The translations under genes were made by a program, and so were the position numbers. 64,000 bases of DNA from Streptomyces spiralis (GTDB taxonomy: Bacteria > Actinomycetota > Actinomycetes > Streptomycetales > Streptomycetaceae), in contig NZ_BNBC01000040.1 of assembly GCF_014654675.1 (NCBI RefSeq), positions 24,729-88,728 of the forward strand, written 5' to 3'. Numbering within the stretch: the first letter of the stretch is position 1; each line of letters begins with the position of its first letter. Below the pieces are notes generated by a model. That model was not told the origin of the DNA. It did no database searches and was given only the letters and a program-made list of their open reading frames with translations. Positions 8,510 through 16,870 of the stretch are shown one piece after another.

Positions 8510-9210
8510 CTTGAGTGGCCGTTGCTGTTCCGATTTGACGGGTACGTCGAACGGCGGGCCGGTGCGGGTGGTCGCCGTCGCCCGCGGGCGTGAGGGTAGG
8601 GTCCATTGGCAGTTGGGGGCGTGAGCCGACTTGGCTCCAGGAGACCCTCTCGCCGCGTCCTACGTGCTCACAGCGGTGGAGCTCAACTCGGCCGCGTCGA
8701 AGGGGTGGTTCAGTCGCCCCCTGTCCGGGACGCGGCCCCGGGCCTGCGGACCGCGTCCGCCGGTCCGCCTCGGGCAGGCGGGCGGGGGACCGGCCGGTGT
8801 CCGCCCGGTTGCACGATCAGGGCGGGGCAGCGGAGGCCCGCTCCCACCGGGCGATGCCGGGCGCGATCCGCACAGCGGCGTCAAGTGCGGGCGGCACCCG
8901 TCGATTTTCGGCCGTAGGGCGGGGTCTGGGTGTTCCTCCGCGGCGGCCACCGGGTGACCGAGGAGTTTTACGACTGGGCTGCGCGCAGCGATCCGCGCGG
9001 GCGTGTCAGCCTCTTTGTCCGCCTGACGCCGACGGCGGTCCCGCCGGCGAAGCCCTGCGCGAGCGTGGGCCGGCCCGGCACGACGTCCGTGCCGAACACG
9101 GCGAACCGGATCCGGTGACGTGGCGCTTCCAGAGCGGTGGAACCTCGCTCTCGTGGTGTGGGGTGCGCAACGAGCCGCCGCCCGGGGCCGTCGGCTCCGA
9201 CGCGTCCTGC
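8510..9210. other. Non-coding stretch between the two leftward operons
   Basis: About 700 bp without a convincing gene. Open frames exist on both strands, but none has a ribosome-binding site, a recognisable domain or consistent codon bias. It may be the eroded remains of a gene lost from the cluster. Confidence 0.4.
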
Positions 9211-9240
9211 CCCGGCCGCCTCGATGCCGAGGCGGCCGGG
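9211..9240 (-). terminator. Terminator of the dehydrogenase operon
   Basis: A perfect 13-bp stem, CCCGGCCGCCTCG (9211-9223) with CGAGGCGGCCGGG (9228-9240), closes a 4-nt ATGC loop. It lies about 135 bp beyond the SDR stop. There is no U-run, as is usual for Streptomyces hairpin terminators. Confidence 0.6.
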
Positions 9241-9376
9241 ACCCAGGTCAACGGTGCTGTCCGTGCACCGGCCGCACCGCCGGCGTCGGCCGACTCGTGG
9301 AGGTCGCCGACGCCGGCGGCGCGAACCGGTCCCGTCGACCCCGGGGGTTGGCACGTGCCCGTCCGTCAGGCAGCCC

Positions 9377-10138
9377 TCATCGGCCGAGCCAGCCACCGTC
9401 GACGGGCAGAACCGTTCCGGAGACATAGCGCGCGGCGTCCGACGCCAGGAAGACGGCAGCTCCCGCGATGTCCTCCGCCGTTCCCCACCGCCCTGCCGGT
9501 ATCCGCTCGAGGATCGCGCGGGACCGGTCGGGGTCGTCCTGGAGGGCCTGGGTGTTGTCCGTCGCGATGTAGCCCGGGGCGATGCCGTTCACCGTCACGC
9601 CGTGTCCGGCCCACTCGTTCGACAGTGCGCGGACCAGGCCCGCCACGCCGGACTTGGCGGCCGCGTAGCCGGGCACGTTGATCCCGCCCTGGAACGACAG
9701 CAGGGAGGCGGTGAAGACGATGCGTCCGTGCCGTGCCTCCAGCATCCGTCGCCCGAGAACCTGGCTGAGCACGAACGTGCTCGTGAGGTCGACTTCGAGC
9801 ACCTCGTCGAACCACTCCACGGGGTGCTCGGCGGCCGGAGCGCGGCGGATGGTCCCGGCGTTGTTGACCAGGATGTCCACCGGGCGGTCGCCCGCGGCGA
9901 GTTGCTCGGCGAACCGGGTCACCTGCCCCCGGTCCGCGAAGTCGACGCGGTGTCCCGAGAACGCGCGGCCGAGCCGGCGCACGCGGTCGCCGATCGCCGA
10001 TGACTCCGGATCGAGGGTGGCGGAGACCCCGACGATGTCGGCACCGGCAGCGGCCAGGGCCTCGGCTACGGCGAATCCGATGCCGCGCTTGGCGCCCGTC
10101 ACGACAGCGAGGCGCCCGGTCAGGTCGAACGGGTTCAT
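9377..10138 (-). CDS. SDR oxidoreductase, KduD-like (probable 2-keto-3-deoxy-sugar-acid dehydrogenase)
   Basis: A 253-residue classical short-chain dehydrogenase. Visible motifs are the nucleotide loop TGAKRGIGF, NNAG, the catalytic Ser in TASLLS, the YAAAK pair of Tyr and Lys, and the C-terminal SGTVLPVDGG. The N-terminus (FDLTGRLAVVTGA, ADIVGVSA) resembles KduD and 2-deoxy-D-gluconate 3-dehydrogenase. In the proposed pathway it would oxidise the 2-keto-3-deoxy acid. It starts at 10138 within an ATGA overlap (10135-10138) with the zinc dehydrogenase, so the two are co-translated. Confidence 0.85.
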   Translation of the reverse strand: MNPFDLTGRLAVVTGAKRGIGFAVAEALAAAGADIVGVSATLDPESSAIGDRVRRLGRAFSGHRVDFADRGQVTRFAEQLAAGDRPVDILVNNAGTIRRAPAAEHPVEWFDEVLEVDLTSTFVLSQVLGRRMLEARHGRIVFTASLLSFQGGINVPGYAAAKSGVAGLVRALSNEWAGHGVTVNGIAPGYIATDNTQALQDDPDRSRAILERIPAGRWGTAEDIAGAAVFLASDAARYVSGTVLPVDGGWLGR

Positions 10139-11154
10139 GACGCGCTCACCTCGACGAGCAGCTTCATCGCCTGCCCGGCCTCGAGGACGCCGAAGGCCGA
10201 CTGGACCTCGGTCAGGGGCACGATGCGCGTGATGAGCTTCTCGGCCGGGATGGCGCCCTCGGCCAGGAGCTCGATGGCGCGCTCGAAGTCGTGGCGCTGG
10301 TAGACCCGTGCACCGAGCAACCTCAGCTCCCGCCAGAACACGCGGTGCAGGTCGACGGGGCGCGGTTGCGGGTGGATGGCCACCACCACGAGGGTGCCGC
10401 GGACCCTGGCCAGGCTGGTCGCGCCGAGCACGGCGGCGGCCGAGCCGGAGACCTCGAACACGACGTCCGCTCCGGCGCCGTCCGTCCACTCCGCCACCCA
10501 GGCAACCTGGTCGACCGACGAGGGGTCCAGGGTCGTCAGCCCCATCTCCTCGGCGGCGGCCCGCCGGGTGGGGTCGATCTCGGCGACCACGACCTCGGCA
10601 CCGGACGCGGCGGCGACGGTGGCGATGAGAACACCGATGGGGCCCGCACCGATGACGACCGCCTTGTCGCCCGCGGCAAGTTCGGAACGCCGTACGTCGT
10701 GAACCGCCACCGCGACGGGCTCCACCAGCGCGGCGTCCCGCAGCGGGATCTCCGAGGGCAGCCGCACGAGTGTCCACGCCGGTACGTTCCAGAACTCCTG
10801 AAGGGCTCCGGGGCTGTCGATGCCGATGAAGTCCAGGTTCTGGCAGATGTGCTCGTTCCCCGCACGGCAGGCCGGACACGTGCCGTCCCAGGCCAGCGGC
10901 ATGACGGTCACGGCGTCACCCACCGACCAGCCCTCCACGCCGGCGCCCAGGGCGACGACCGTGCCCGACATCTCGTGCCCGATCGTCGCCGGCTTGCTGA
11001 CCCGGCCGTCCATGTCCCCATGGAACACGTGGAGATCTGTGCCGCAGATGCCGACGTAGGCCACGGCGACCCGGACCTCGCCCGGACCCGGCTCGGCCGG
11101 TTCCCGCTCCTCTACCGCCATTGTGCGCGCGCCTGTGTAACTTGCCGCCAACAT
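10135..11154 (-). CDS. Zinc-dependent alcohol/polyol dehydrogenase (MDR family)
   Basis: A 339-residue medium-chain dehydrogenase. It has CGTDLHVFHGD and GHEMSGTV for the catalytic zinc, a structural-zinc lobe reading DGTCPACRAGNEHIC, and the Rossmann motif VIGAGPIGVLIA. The first of the four usual structural cysteines appears replaced by Asp (WDGTC). The ATG at 11154 is preferred because a GAGGAGGAG Shine-Dalgarno stretch lies 7 nt upstream; the frame is open further but that part is not conserved-looking. It is divergent from the aldo-keto reductase across a shared operator. Relatives are L-threonine, sorbitol or sugar-acid dehydrogenases; which hydroxyl it oxidises is not readable. Confidence 0.85.
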   Translation of the reverse strand: MLAASYTGARTMAVEEREPAEPGPGEVRVAVAYVGICGTDLHVFHGDMDGRVSKPATIGHEMSGTVVALGAGVEGWSVGDAVTVMPLAWDGTCPACRAGNEHICQNLDFIGIDSPGALQEFWNVPAWTLVRLPSEIPLRDAALVEPVAVAVHDVRRSELAAGDKAVVIGAGPIGVLIATVAAASGAEVVVAEIDPTRRAAAEEMGLTTLDPSSVDQVAWVAEWTDGAGADVVFEVSGSAAAVLGATSLARVRGTLVVVAIHPQPRPVDLHRVFWRELRLLGARVYQRHDFERAIELLAEGAIPAEKLITRIVPLTEVQSAFGVLEAGQAMKLLVEVSAS

Positions 11155-11209
11155 ACCGATCGGCTCCTCCTCGCTATGTCGCGGGCCGTTCCGGCCCACA
11201 GCCCGCGCA

Positions 11210-11245
11210 GCCTAGCAGCAAACATCATACGTATGCTCTAGTGAT
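11210..11245. promoter_or_regulatory. Shared operator between the divergent dehydrogenase genes
   Basis: The palindrome CATACGTATG lies at 11226-11235 inside the conserved 17-mer AAACATCATACGTATGC (11219-11235). It sits 25 nt before the GTG start of the aldo-keto reductase and about 70 nt before the start of the zinc dehydrogenase. A -10-like TAGTGA (11239-11244) follows it on the plus strand. One bound dimer could control both directions. Confidence 0.65.
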
Positions 11246-11259
11246 TACACTCCTCCCTC

Positions 11260-12291
11260 GTGACCAGCAATCCACCGCCACGCGACCACACATCCATGGA
11301 ACGGACGCTGCCGACCCGGGGACTGCGCACCGGGCACCAGCTCACGGAGTTGGGCCTGGGCGCCGCCCAGTTCGGCAACCTGTTCACCGAGACGACCGAC
11401 GACGAGTCGTGTCGCGCCGTCAGGGCGGCGGCCGAGGAGGGGATCCGCTACTTCGACACCGCGCCGCACTACGGCCTCGGGCTGTCCGAACGCCGCCTGG
11501 GGGACGCCCTTGGCGCGACCGCCCTGCGAGGTGCGGTCCTCTCCTCGAAGGCCGGGCGCCTGCTCGTGGACAGCCCGCAGACGAGTCACCTGCTCGACGA
11601 CGACGGGTTCGTCGTGCCGGCCGCGAAGAGACGGGTCTGGGACTTCAGCCGCGACGGGATCCTCCGTTCCGTGGAGGAGTCGCTGGAGCGGCTCGGGACG
11701 GACCGGCTCGACATCGCCTATCTGCACGATCCGGACGACCACTGGGGGCCGGCGTCGTCGAGCGGGATCGCCGCCCTGGCCGAACTCCGGGACCAGGGCG
11801 TCGTCGGCGCCATCGGCGCCGGCATGAACCAGGCGGCGATGCTCGCCGAGTTCGTGAGGCGCACCGACGTCGATGTGGTGATGGTCGCGGGGCGGTTCAC
11901 CCTTCTCGATCAGTCGGCGCTGGACGAACTGCTGCCCGTCGCCGCCGCCCGCGGTGTCGGCGTCGTCGCCGCGGCGGTCTACAACTCCGGCTTGCTGAGC
12001 ACCAGGTCCGTGGACGGCTCGGCGACCTACGACTACGGGGCGGCGCCGCGGGCCGTCGTCGAACGCGCCGCCCGCATCGCCGCCGTCTGCGAGCGGCACG
12101 GCGTCGAGCTCCCCGCCGCCGCCGTCCAGTACCCGTTGCGCCATCCCGCGGTCGCCTCGGTGGTGACGGGGATGCGCACCGAGGAGCACGTGCGCAGCAA
12201 TGTCGCTCGGTACCGGGCGGAGATCCCGGCGGCGCTGTGGGAGGAGCTGCACGTCACAGGTCTCGTCCCGGACCCGGTCCGGACGGTCTAG
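11260..12291 (+). CDS. Aldo-keto reductase, D-threo-aldose 1-dehydrogenase (L-fucose dehydrogenase) type
   Basis: A 343-residue aldo-keto reductase barrel. The tetrad can be seen in FDTAPHYGLGLSE (Asp and Tyr), LSSKAGR (Lys) and AYLHDPDDH (His). DTAPHYGLGLSERRLG and YLHDPD are typical of D-threo-aldose 1-dehydrogenases, which oxidise L-fucose and related sugars at C1 to the lactone with NAD(P). The GTG at 11260 is used; ATG at 11296 is a possible later start. It is alone on the plus strand, divergent from the zinc dehydrogenase, with the operator just upstream. It is the best enzymatic clue for a fucose-type substrate. Confidence 0.85.
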   Translation: MTSNPPPRDHTSMERTLPTRGLRTGHQLTELGLGAAQFGNLFTETTDDESCRAVRAAAEEGIRYFDTAPHYGLGLSERRLGDALGATALRGAVLSSKAGRLLVDSPQTSHLLDDDGFVVPAAKRRVWDFSRDGILRSVEESLERLGTDRLDIAYLHDPDDHWGPASSSGIAALAELRDQGVVGAIGAGMNQAAMLAEFVRRTDVDVVMVAGRFTLLDQSALDELLPVAAARGVGVVAAAVYNSGLLSTRSVDGSATYDYGAAPRAVVERAARIAAVCERHGVELPAAAVQYPLRHPAVASVVTGMRTEEHVRSNVARYRAEIPAALWEELHVTGLVPDPVRTV

Positions 12292-12309
12292 TCCTCCGGG
12301 ATTCCAAGT

Positions 12310-12349
12310 CATACGTCACATGAATCTTGTCGCAAACATCATACGTATG
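12310..12349 (+). promoter_or_regulatory. Double operator upstream of the secreted beta-helix gene
   Basis: A perfect CATACGTATG is at 12340-12349 in the context AAACATCATACGTATGC (12333-12349). A degenerate second copy, CATACGTCAC, is at 12310-12319. Their centres are 30 bp apart, close to three helical turns, which would let two dimers bind on one face. The gene starts 49 nt downstream. Confidence 0.65.
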
Positions 12350-12398
12350 CTAACCCTGTGTCGGGCATCAACGCCCCTATCACAGGAAGCGATCGAAC

Positions 12399-15059
12399 AT
12401 GACATCGACGTCAGACTCGACACGCTCGGTGAGCAGACGACGGAGGCTCAGAGCCGGCGCCCTCGCGGCGCTCGGCGCCTGCGCCGTCGTCGCATCAGCG
12501 CTCACTCCCCTGCAGGCGCAAGCCGCGCCTCGGACGGTGTACTTCGCGGCCCCGGACGGTAAGGACTCCGGACACTGCAGTCAGTCGCAGCCGTGCTCGC
12601 TCGAGCGGGCTCAGCATGTTGTCGGCCCGGCCGCCAAGCATGGTGACGTGACCGTTCAGCTCGCCGACGGCACCTACCGCCTTTCCGAGCCCCTGCGGTT
12701 CGGATCCGGCGACGGCGGCGGCGACCACACCGTCGAGTGGACCGCCGCCCCGGGCGCCCACCCCGTGGTCACCGGCGCCTCGAAGGTCACCGGCTGGTCC
12801 AAGTCGGCGGCGGGGTCGGGCATCTGGGAGGCGGACACCCCCAGCGGCCTCGACACCCGCCAGCTCTACGTGAACGGCGTGATCGCCCCCCGTGCCGCCA
12901 TCCGCCTGGCCAACTCGGACGTCACTCCCACCGCCACCGGTCTCACCATCAAGAACCCCGCGCTGAGCTACCTCGCCACGCTCCCCGACCAGGGGCGCAT
13001 CGAGTTCGAGTCGCTCGGCGACTTCACGAACCGCTACTCGCCGGTCAAGAGCATCAGTGCCACCGAGATCACCATGGCCCAGCCGGCGTGGGACAACAAC
13101 ACGTGGGGCTGGGACACCGTCCAGAACTCCTTCCTGGCCGGTCCGAGCTGGTACCTCGACAACTCACTGAGCTTCCTCACCCAGGTCGGCCAATGGTACA
13201 TAGATCCGGGCGCCGGGAAGCTCTACTACAAGCCGGCGAGCGGGGTCGACCCCAACCAGCTCGACATCGAGCTGCCCCGCCTGCAGACACTGATCAGCAT
13301 CGGCGGGACCTACGACGAGCCGGTGACCGGTCTTGCCTTCGAGGGCATCCAGTTCTCCGGAACCTCCTGGCTCGGCCCCTCGACCGACGGGTACGCGGAC
13401 CAGCAGAACGGCCTCTTCATCAAGGGCGCCTACGACTACCGTCCCGCCGATGCCTTCACCAGTTGCTCGCGCGGCTGCGAGATGTTCGAACGAGCGCGCA
13501 CCAGCTGGTACCAGGAGCCCGCCGCCGTGCAGGTCTCCGCCGCGAGCCGCATCTCGTTCACCGGCAACACGTTCACCAACCTCGGCCAGTCGGCGCTGGG
13601 CATCGGAAACGACGCCAACGCCACGACGACCGGCGTCGGGCTGGGCGCCAGCGACATCGACGTGGTAGGCAACCGGTTCATGGAGGACAGTGGGCACGGC
13701 GTCGCGGTCGGCGGCGTACTGCCTGACGCGCACCACCCCAGTGACCCGAGGATGACCAACCAGAACATCCTGATCGCCAACAACACGATCAATCGCGTGG
13801 CGGTGGACTACAAGGACAACAGCGGCATCCTCAGCACCTATGTCACCAACGCCCGCATCCTGCACAATGAGGTCTCCAACGTCCCCTATGACGGCATCGA
13901 CACCGGCTACGGTTGGGGCATCAACGATGCCGGGGGGTCGAACGACTACGTCGACCGCGGCTACTACAAGTGGAACACGCTCTACACGACGCCGACTACG
14001 CTCAAGGACAACCGCGTCGAGGGCAACCTCGTGCACAACACGAAGGCACGCTTCGCCGACGGCGGATCGGTCTACAACCTCTCCGCCAGCCCGGGAACCG
14101 TGGTCGCCAAGAACTACCTGTTCAACATCTCGGGAGTCGGCCTGTACCTCGACGAGGGCTCGCGCTCGATGACGTATGAGAACAACGTGGTCCAGGGCGG
14201 TTCCTTCCTCTTCACCAACGCGTACAGCCTCCGCAACAACACCAGCGACAACGTCATCCAGAACAACTGGTACAACTCGGGCGGAGCCTCGACGCCGAAC
14301 GCCGCGGCACACAACAACCAGCTGATCAACAACGTGAAGGTCACCGGCGCCAACTGGCCTGCGGACGCACGAGACGTGATCTGCCAGGCGGGTGTCGCGC
14401 CGCAGTACCGGACGTCGCTCAACGCGAACCAGTTCGGCTTCAGCGGGTGCGCGGTTGACGCGCCGGTCGCAGCCGGCCTCGCCACCGCCGGAGGTTCGGC
14501 CGTCAGCTCGTACTTCGGCCAGAGCGACGATGGCTTCGGGATTGCGGCGGCCGGCGCCGATGTGTGGGGCGCCGGCGGTCAACACGACGACCAGTTCGGC
14601 TCGATCTACCAGGCCGGCTCGTTCAACGCCGACTCGAGCGTGTCCACCCGGGTCGTGTCGGTCAACGACGCCAACGCCTGGGCCAAGTCCGGGGTCATGG
14701 TCCGCAACGACATGACCAAGGCGGGAGGGTCGGCTGGGTATGCCGTCGTCGCGGTCACCGCACGCAACGGCGTCGTGTTCGAGTGGGACGCAAACGGCGA
14801 CGGGTACCTGGACACCGACGCCCGCGCCACCGTCGACATCTACCGTCCCATCTGGGTGAAGCTCACCCGATCGGGCACCTCGTTCAACGCCTCATACTCC
14901 TACGACGGTGCCAACTACGTCCCGATCGGTCAGCCCGTGACGTTGGCCTCGGCTGCAGCCAAGCAGGATGCGGGCATCTTCTCCACCTCCCACGACGCCA
15001 CCCAGTCAGCGATCAACCAGTTTGACTCCGGCACCGTCACGACCGTGACGAAGTCGTAG
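12399..15059 (+). CDS. Secreted right-handed parallel beta-helix protein, GH141-like candidate glycosidase
   Basis: An 886-residue exported protein. Residues 1-43 are a twin-arginine-like or Sec signal (SRRRRLRAGALAALGA then AQAA/APR). From about residue 46 it reads VYFAAPDGKDSGHCSQSQPC, VTVQLADGTYRLSEPLRF and AHPVVTGASKVTGW, the N-terminal pattern of beta-helix enzymes grouped in families such as GH141. Many N-rich coils follow (LIANNTINRVAV, LKDNRVEGNLVHN). From about 690 a concanavalin-like carbohydrate-binding module begins (FGQSDDGFGIAAAGADVWG). GH141 contains alpha-L-fucosidase and xylanase activities, so release of fucose from polysaccharide would fit the adjacent pathway. AGGAAG precedes the ATG. 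The fold is secure, the family number less so. Confidence 0.78.
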   Translation: MTSTSDSTRSVSRRRRLRAGALAALGACAVVASALTPLQAQAAPRTVYFAAPDGKDSGHCSQSQPCSLERAQHVVGPAAKHGDVTVQLADGTYRLSEPLRFGSGDGGGDHTVEWTAAPGAHPVVTGASKVTGWSKSAAGSGIWEADTPSGLDTRQLYVNGVIAPRAAIRLANSDVTPTATGLTIKNPALSYLATLPDQGRIEFESLGDFTNRYSPVKSISATEITMAQPAWDNNTWGWDTVQNSFLAGPSWYLDNSLSFLTQVGQWYIDPGAGKLYYKPASGVDPNQLDIELPRLQTLISIGGTYDEPVTGLAFEGIQFSGTSWLGPSTDGYADQQNGLFIKGAYDYRPADAFTSCSRGCEMFERARTSWYQEPAAVQVSAASRISFTGNTFTNLGQSALGIGNDANATTTGVGLGASDIDVVGNRFMEDSGHGVAVGGVLPDAHHPSDPRMTNQNILIANNTINRVAVDYKDNSGILSTYVTNARILHNEVSNVPYDGIDTGYGWGINDAGGSNDYVDRGYYKWNTLYTTPTTLKDNRVEGNLVHNTKARFADGGSVYNLSASPGTVVAKNYLFNISGVGLYLDEGSRSMTYENNVVQGGSFLFTNAYSLRNNTSDNVIQNNWYNSGGASTPNAAAHNNQLINNVKVTGANWPADARDVICQAGVAPQYRTSLNANQFGFSGCAVDAPVAAGLATAGGSAVSSYFGQSDDGFGIAAAGADVWGAGGQHDDQFGSIYQAGSFNADSSVSTRVVSVNDANAWAKSGVMVRNDMTKAGGSAGYAVVAVTARNGVVFEWDANGDGYLDTDARATVDIYRPIWVKLTRSGTSFNASYSYDGANYVPIGQPVTLASAAAKQDAGIFSTSHDATQSAINQFDSGTVTTVTKS

Positions 15060-15197
15060 GTGCCGCTCACGGTGGGTCGACGATTGGCGCGGCGAGGTCT
15101 TCTGGATCGCGCCGGCAGGCTGACGGTTCAGGTTTACGGACTCTGGTGTGCGCATGAGATGACCAGAGCACCAAGCGTGACCTGTCGTCGACCTCCC

Positions 15198-15235
15198 GGC
15201 CGTGCGGGTCGGGCGTACGCCCGACCCGCACGGCC
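15198..15235. terminator. Strong perfect hairpin, probable terminator
   Basis: GGCCGTGCGGGTCGGGC (15198-15214) pairs perfectly with its complement up to 15235, across only GTAC at the centre. It lies 140 bp after the beta-helix gene and 46 bp before the next start. Confidence 0.6.
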
Positions 15236-15281
15236 TTGTGGCCCCGTGCGGTGGGCCGCATTCAATCGGTGTTCGCTACCT

Positions 15282-15653
15282 ATGTGTTCCGACCTCGCCG
15301 CGCGTCTGAAGCACGAGGTGAAGAAGCGGTGGCAGCCTCAGATCCGCGCCAAGGCCCGTCAGAAGGCAGCGACAACCGACGGCATCGTCATCGACACCCG
15401 CGCCCGCATCGGCTACACCGCGCCGATCGGCTCCACGGACGAGGACCGGCTCCGCCATCTCACAGTGGCGCTGCCGCCGCAGTACGCCGCCCGCCTCTTC
15501 AACGCCCAGGAGCAGGGCGCCACCGATCAGGAACTGCGGGAGATCGCTGCCGAGGCTCTCAAGGAGGTGTACTTCCAGGACAACGGCCGCCGCGCAGGCC
15601 AGCTGGAGGAGGTGCGCATCACCGACATCGAGCACCTCCAGTTCGAGCTGTAG
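15282..15653 (+). CDS. Hypothetical protein, 123 aa
   Basis: I do not recognise this protein. It is Lys/Arg-rich at the N-terminus (ARLKHEVKKRWQPQIRAKAR), has a middle segment GIVIDTRARIGYTAP, then an acidic C-terminus with helices (REIAAEALKEVYFQDNGRR) ending in a Glu-rich tail. There is no signal peptide or membrane segment. ATG at 15282 follows the strong hairpin; codon use is typical of the window. The shape, a basic start and acidic helical end, is that of a small soluble protein, and context gives no function. Confidence 0.5.
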   Translation: MCSDLAARLKHEVKKRWQPQIRAKARQKAATTDGIVIDTRARIGYTAPIGSTDEDRLRHLTVALPPQYAARLFNAQEQGATDQELREIAAEALKEVYFQDNGRRAGQLEEVRITDIEHLQFEL

Positions 15654-16029
15654 GCGCCCCGTGCATCCGCGCGCCCCGGACCAGCAGGTGAGCCGAGGCA
15701 CCAACTCTTATTCCTTGGCGACCACCGTGGACCGGAGGGTATGTTCATCAAAGGCGGGGTCGTAGCGCTGGCTGACCGCGACCATGGCAGGTGGCAAGTA
15801 ACGCTCTCCCCGCCCCGGGCCTCGCGGAGCGCGGACTGCCGCGCAGCCTCCCATGCCGTGGCGAGTTCGGCGAAGAACTCGCCGGAATGTGCGCGTGAGA
15901 CGCCGGACAGGGCAGGATGGGAACAGGCCGTACGGGCCCAGGTCAGCTTCACAACTCACCCAACCCGTGTGGCCCTTCTCATGTCACGGCCCGACCGGGA
16001 CGATCACCATGTCCGCCGAGACCGTAAAA
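15654..16029. other. Intergenic stretch without a recognised gene
   Basis: About 375 bp between convergent genes. Short overlapping frames exist on both strands but none shows a domain or ribosome-binding site. Confidence 0.4.
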
Positions 16030-16578
16030 CTACCCGGCCTGAATGGCGTCTGCCGGGACCTCGAAGATGATCGTGAGTCCGTCGCGCTCGTCCCCCTGCT
16101 CGCCGATGCGCGTGAAGCCGAAGCCCTCGATGCACGCCAGGGAGGCGGTGTTGTCGGATCCGATCCTGGCGCGCACGGTCCTGACGTCGGGGTCGGCCGC
16201 GGCCCTGACGAGCAACGCCCTCAGCATGGCGCGGGCATAGCCCTGGCGGCGGTACCCGGGCACGACTGTATAGCCAACCTCGACCATGCCGGCCTCATCC
16301 GGCGGCCCGTGGAACCCGGCGTCGCCAACGACGACCCCGTCCGGCTCGGACACCGCGGCACGCGTGATCCAGGGCGCGGCAGAGGGGTCCTTGGCGAGCT
16401 GGTCGGCGCGGTAGCCAAAGATCCAGCGGGCTCGCTCACCGACGAAGTGTTCGTCAAGGGCGACCCCGGCCTCGGCGCTGCCGCCAGCGAGGTCACCGTC
16501 GGCAAGCGCCCGCAGTGCCTTTGCACTGAGCTCGACGAAACGGACGCGTTTGGGGGCGGAGAGAGGTTCGTAGTTCAT
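16030..16578 (-). CDS. GNAT-family N-acetyltransferase
   Basis: A 182-residue acetyltransferase of the RimJ/RimL-like GNAT type. The acetyl-CoA loop reads VVPGYRRQGYARAMLRALL (motif A) and is followed by SDNTASLACIEGFGFTRIGEQ (motif B). The N-terminus (FVELSAKALRALADGD) is typical of a Streptomyces subgroup with unknown substrates. The ATG at 16578 is used because the conserved part begins immediately after it. It converges with the 123-residue gene and is not in an obvious operon. Confidence 0.85.
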   Translation of the reverse strand: MNYEPLSAPKRVRFVELSAKALRALADGDLAGGSAEAGVALDEHFVGERARWIFGYRADQLAKDPSAAPWITRAAVSEPDGVVVGDAGFHGPPDEAGMVEVGYTVVPGYRRQGYARAMLRALLVRAAADPDVRTVRARIGSDNTASLACIEGFGFTRIGEQGDERDGLTIIFEVPADAIQAG

Positions 16579-16870
16579 CGCGGTGATGCTCACCCAGAAC
16601 CGGAGAGCTGTCCACCGGTTTACGGCCTTGGCGGACATGGAGACGGCCACACGGACGTGCGACACCCACGCCGAGACCCATCTCGCGATCGCCTCACTCG
16701 TCTCCGACCGATCCGCGCAGCGGGCCACCCACCGCCGGACGAGCACCGAACTCGTCCTCGTCCGCGACACCACCCGCTGATCACCCACCAGCCCAGCACG
16801 CCCGAAGCTCAATTTCACCCAGGCCCGTTGCTTCCCACGCCCGTCCGGGCCGACACATCCATCTCCGTGT

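Noticed and set aside
8590..9376. Overlapping plus-strand frames as a hidden gene
   Set aside because: No start signal, no domain, and a strong terminator hairpin for the opposite strand lies inside.
13164..14585. 473-codon minus-strand frame rich in Val, Asp and Arg
   Set aside because: Antisense of the secreted beta-helix gene, whose signal peptide and coil repeats are clear.
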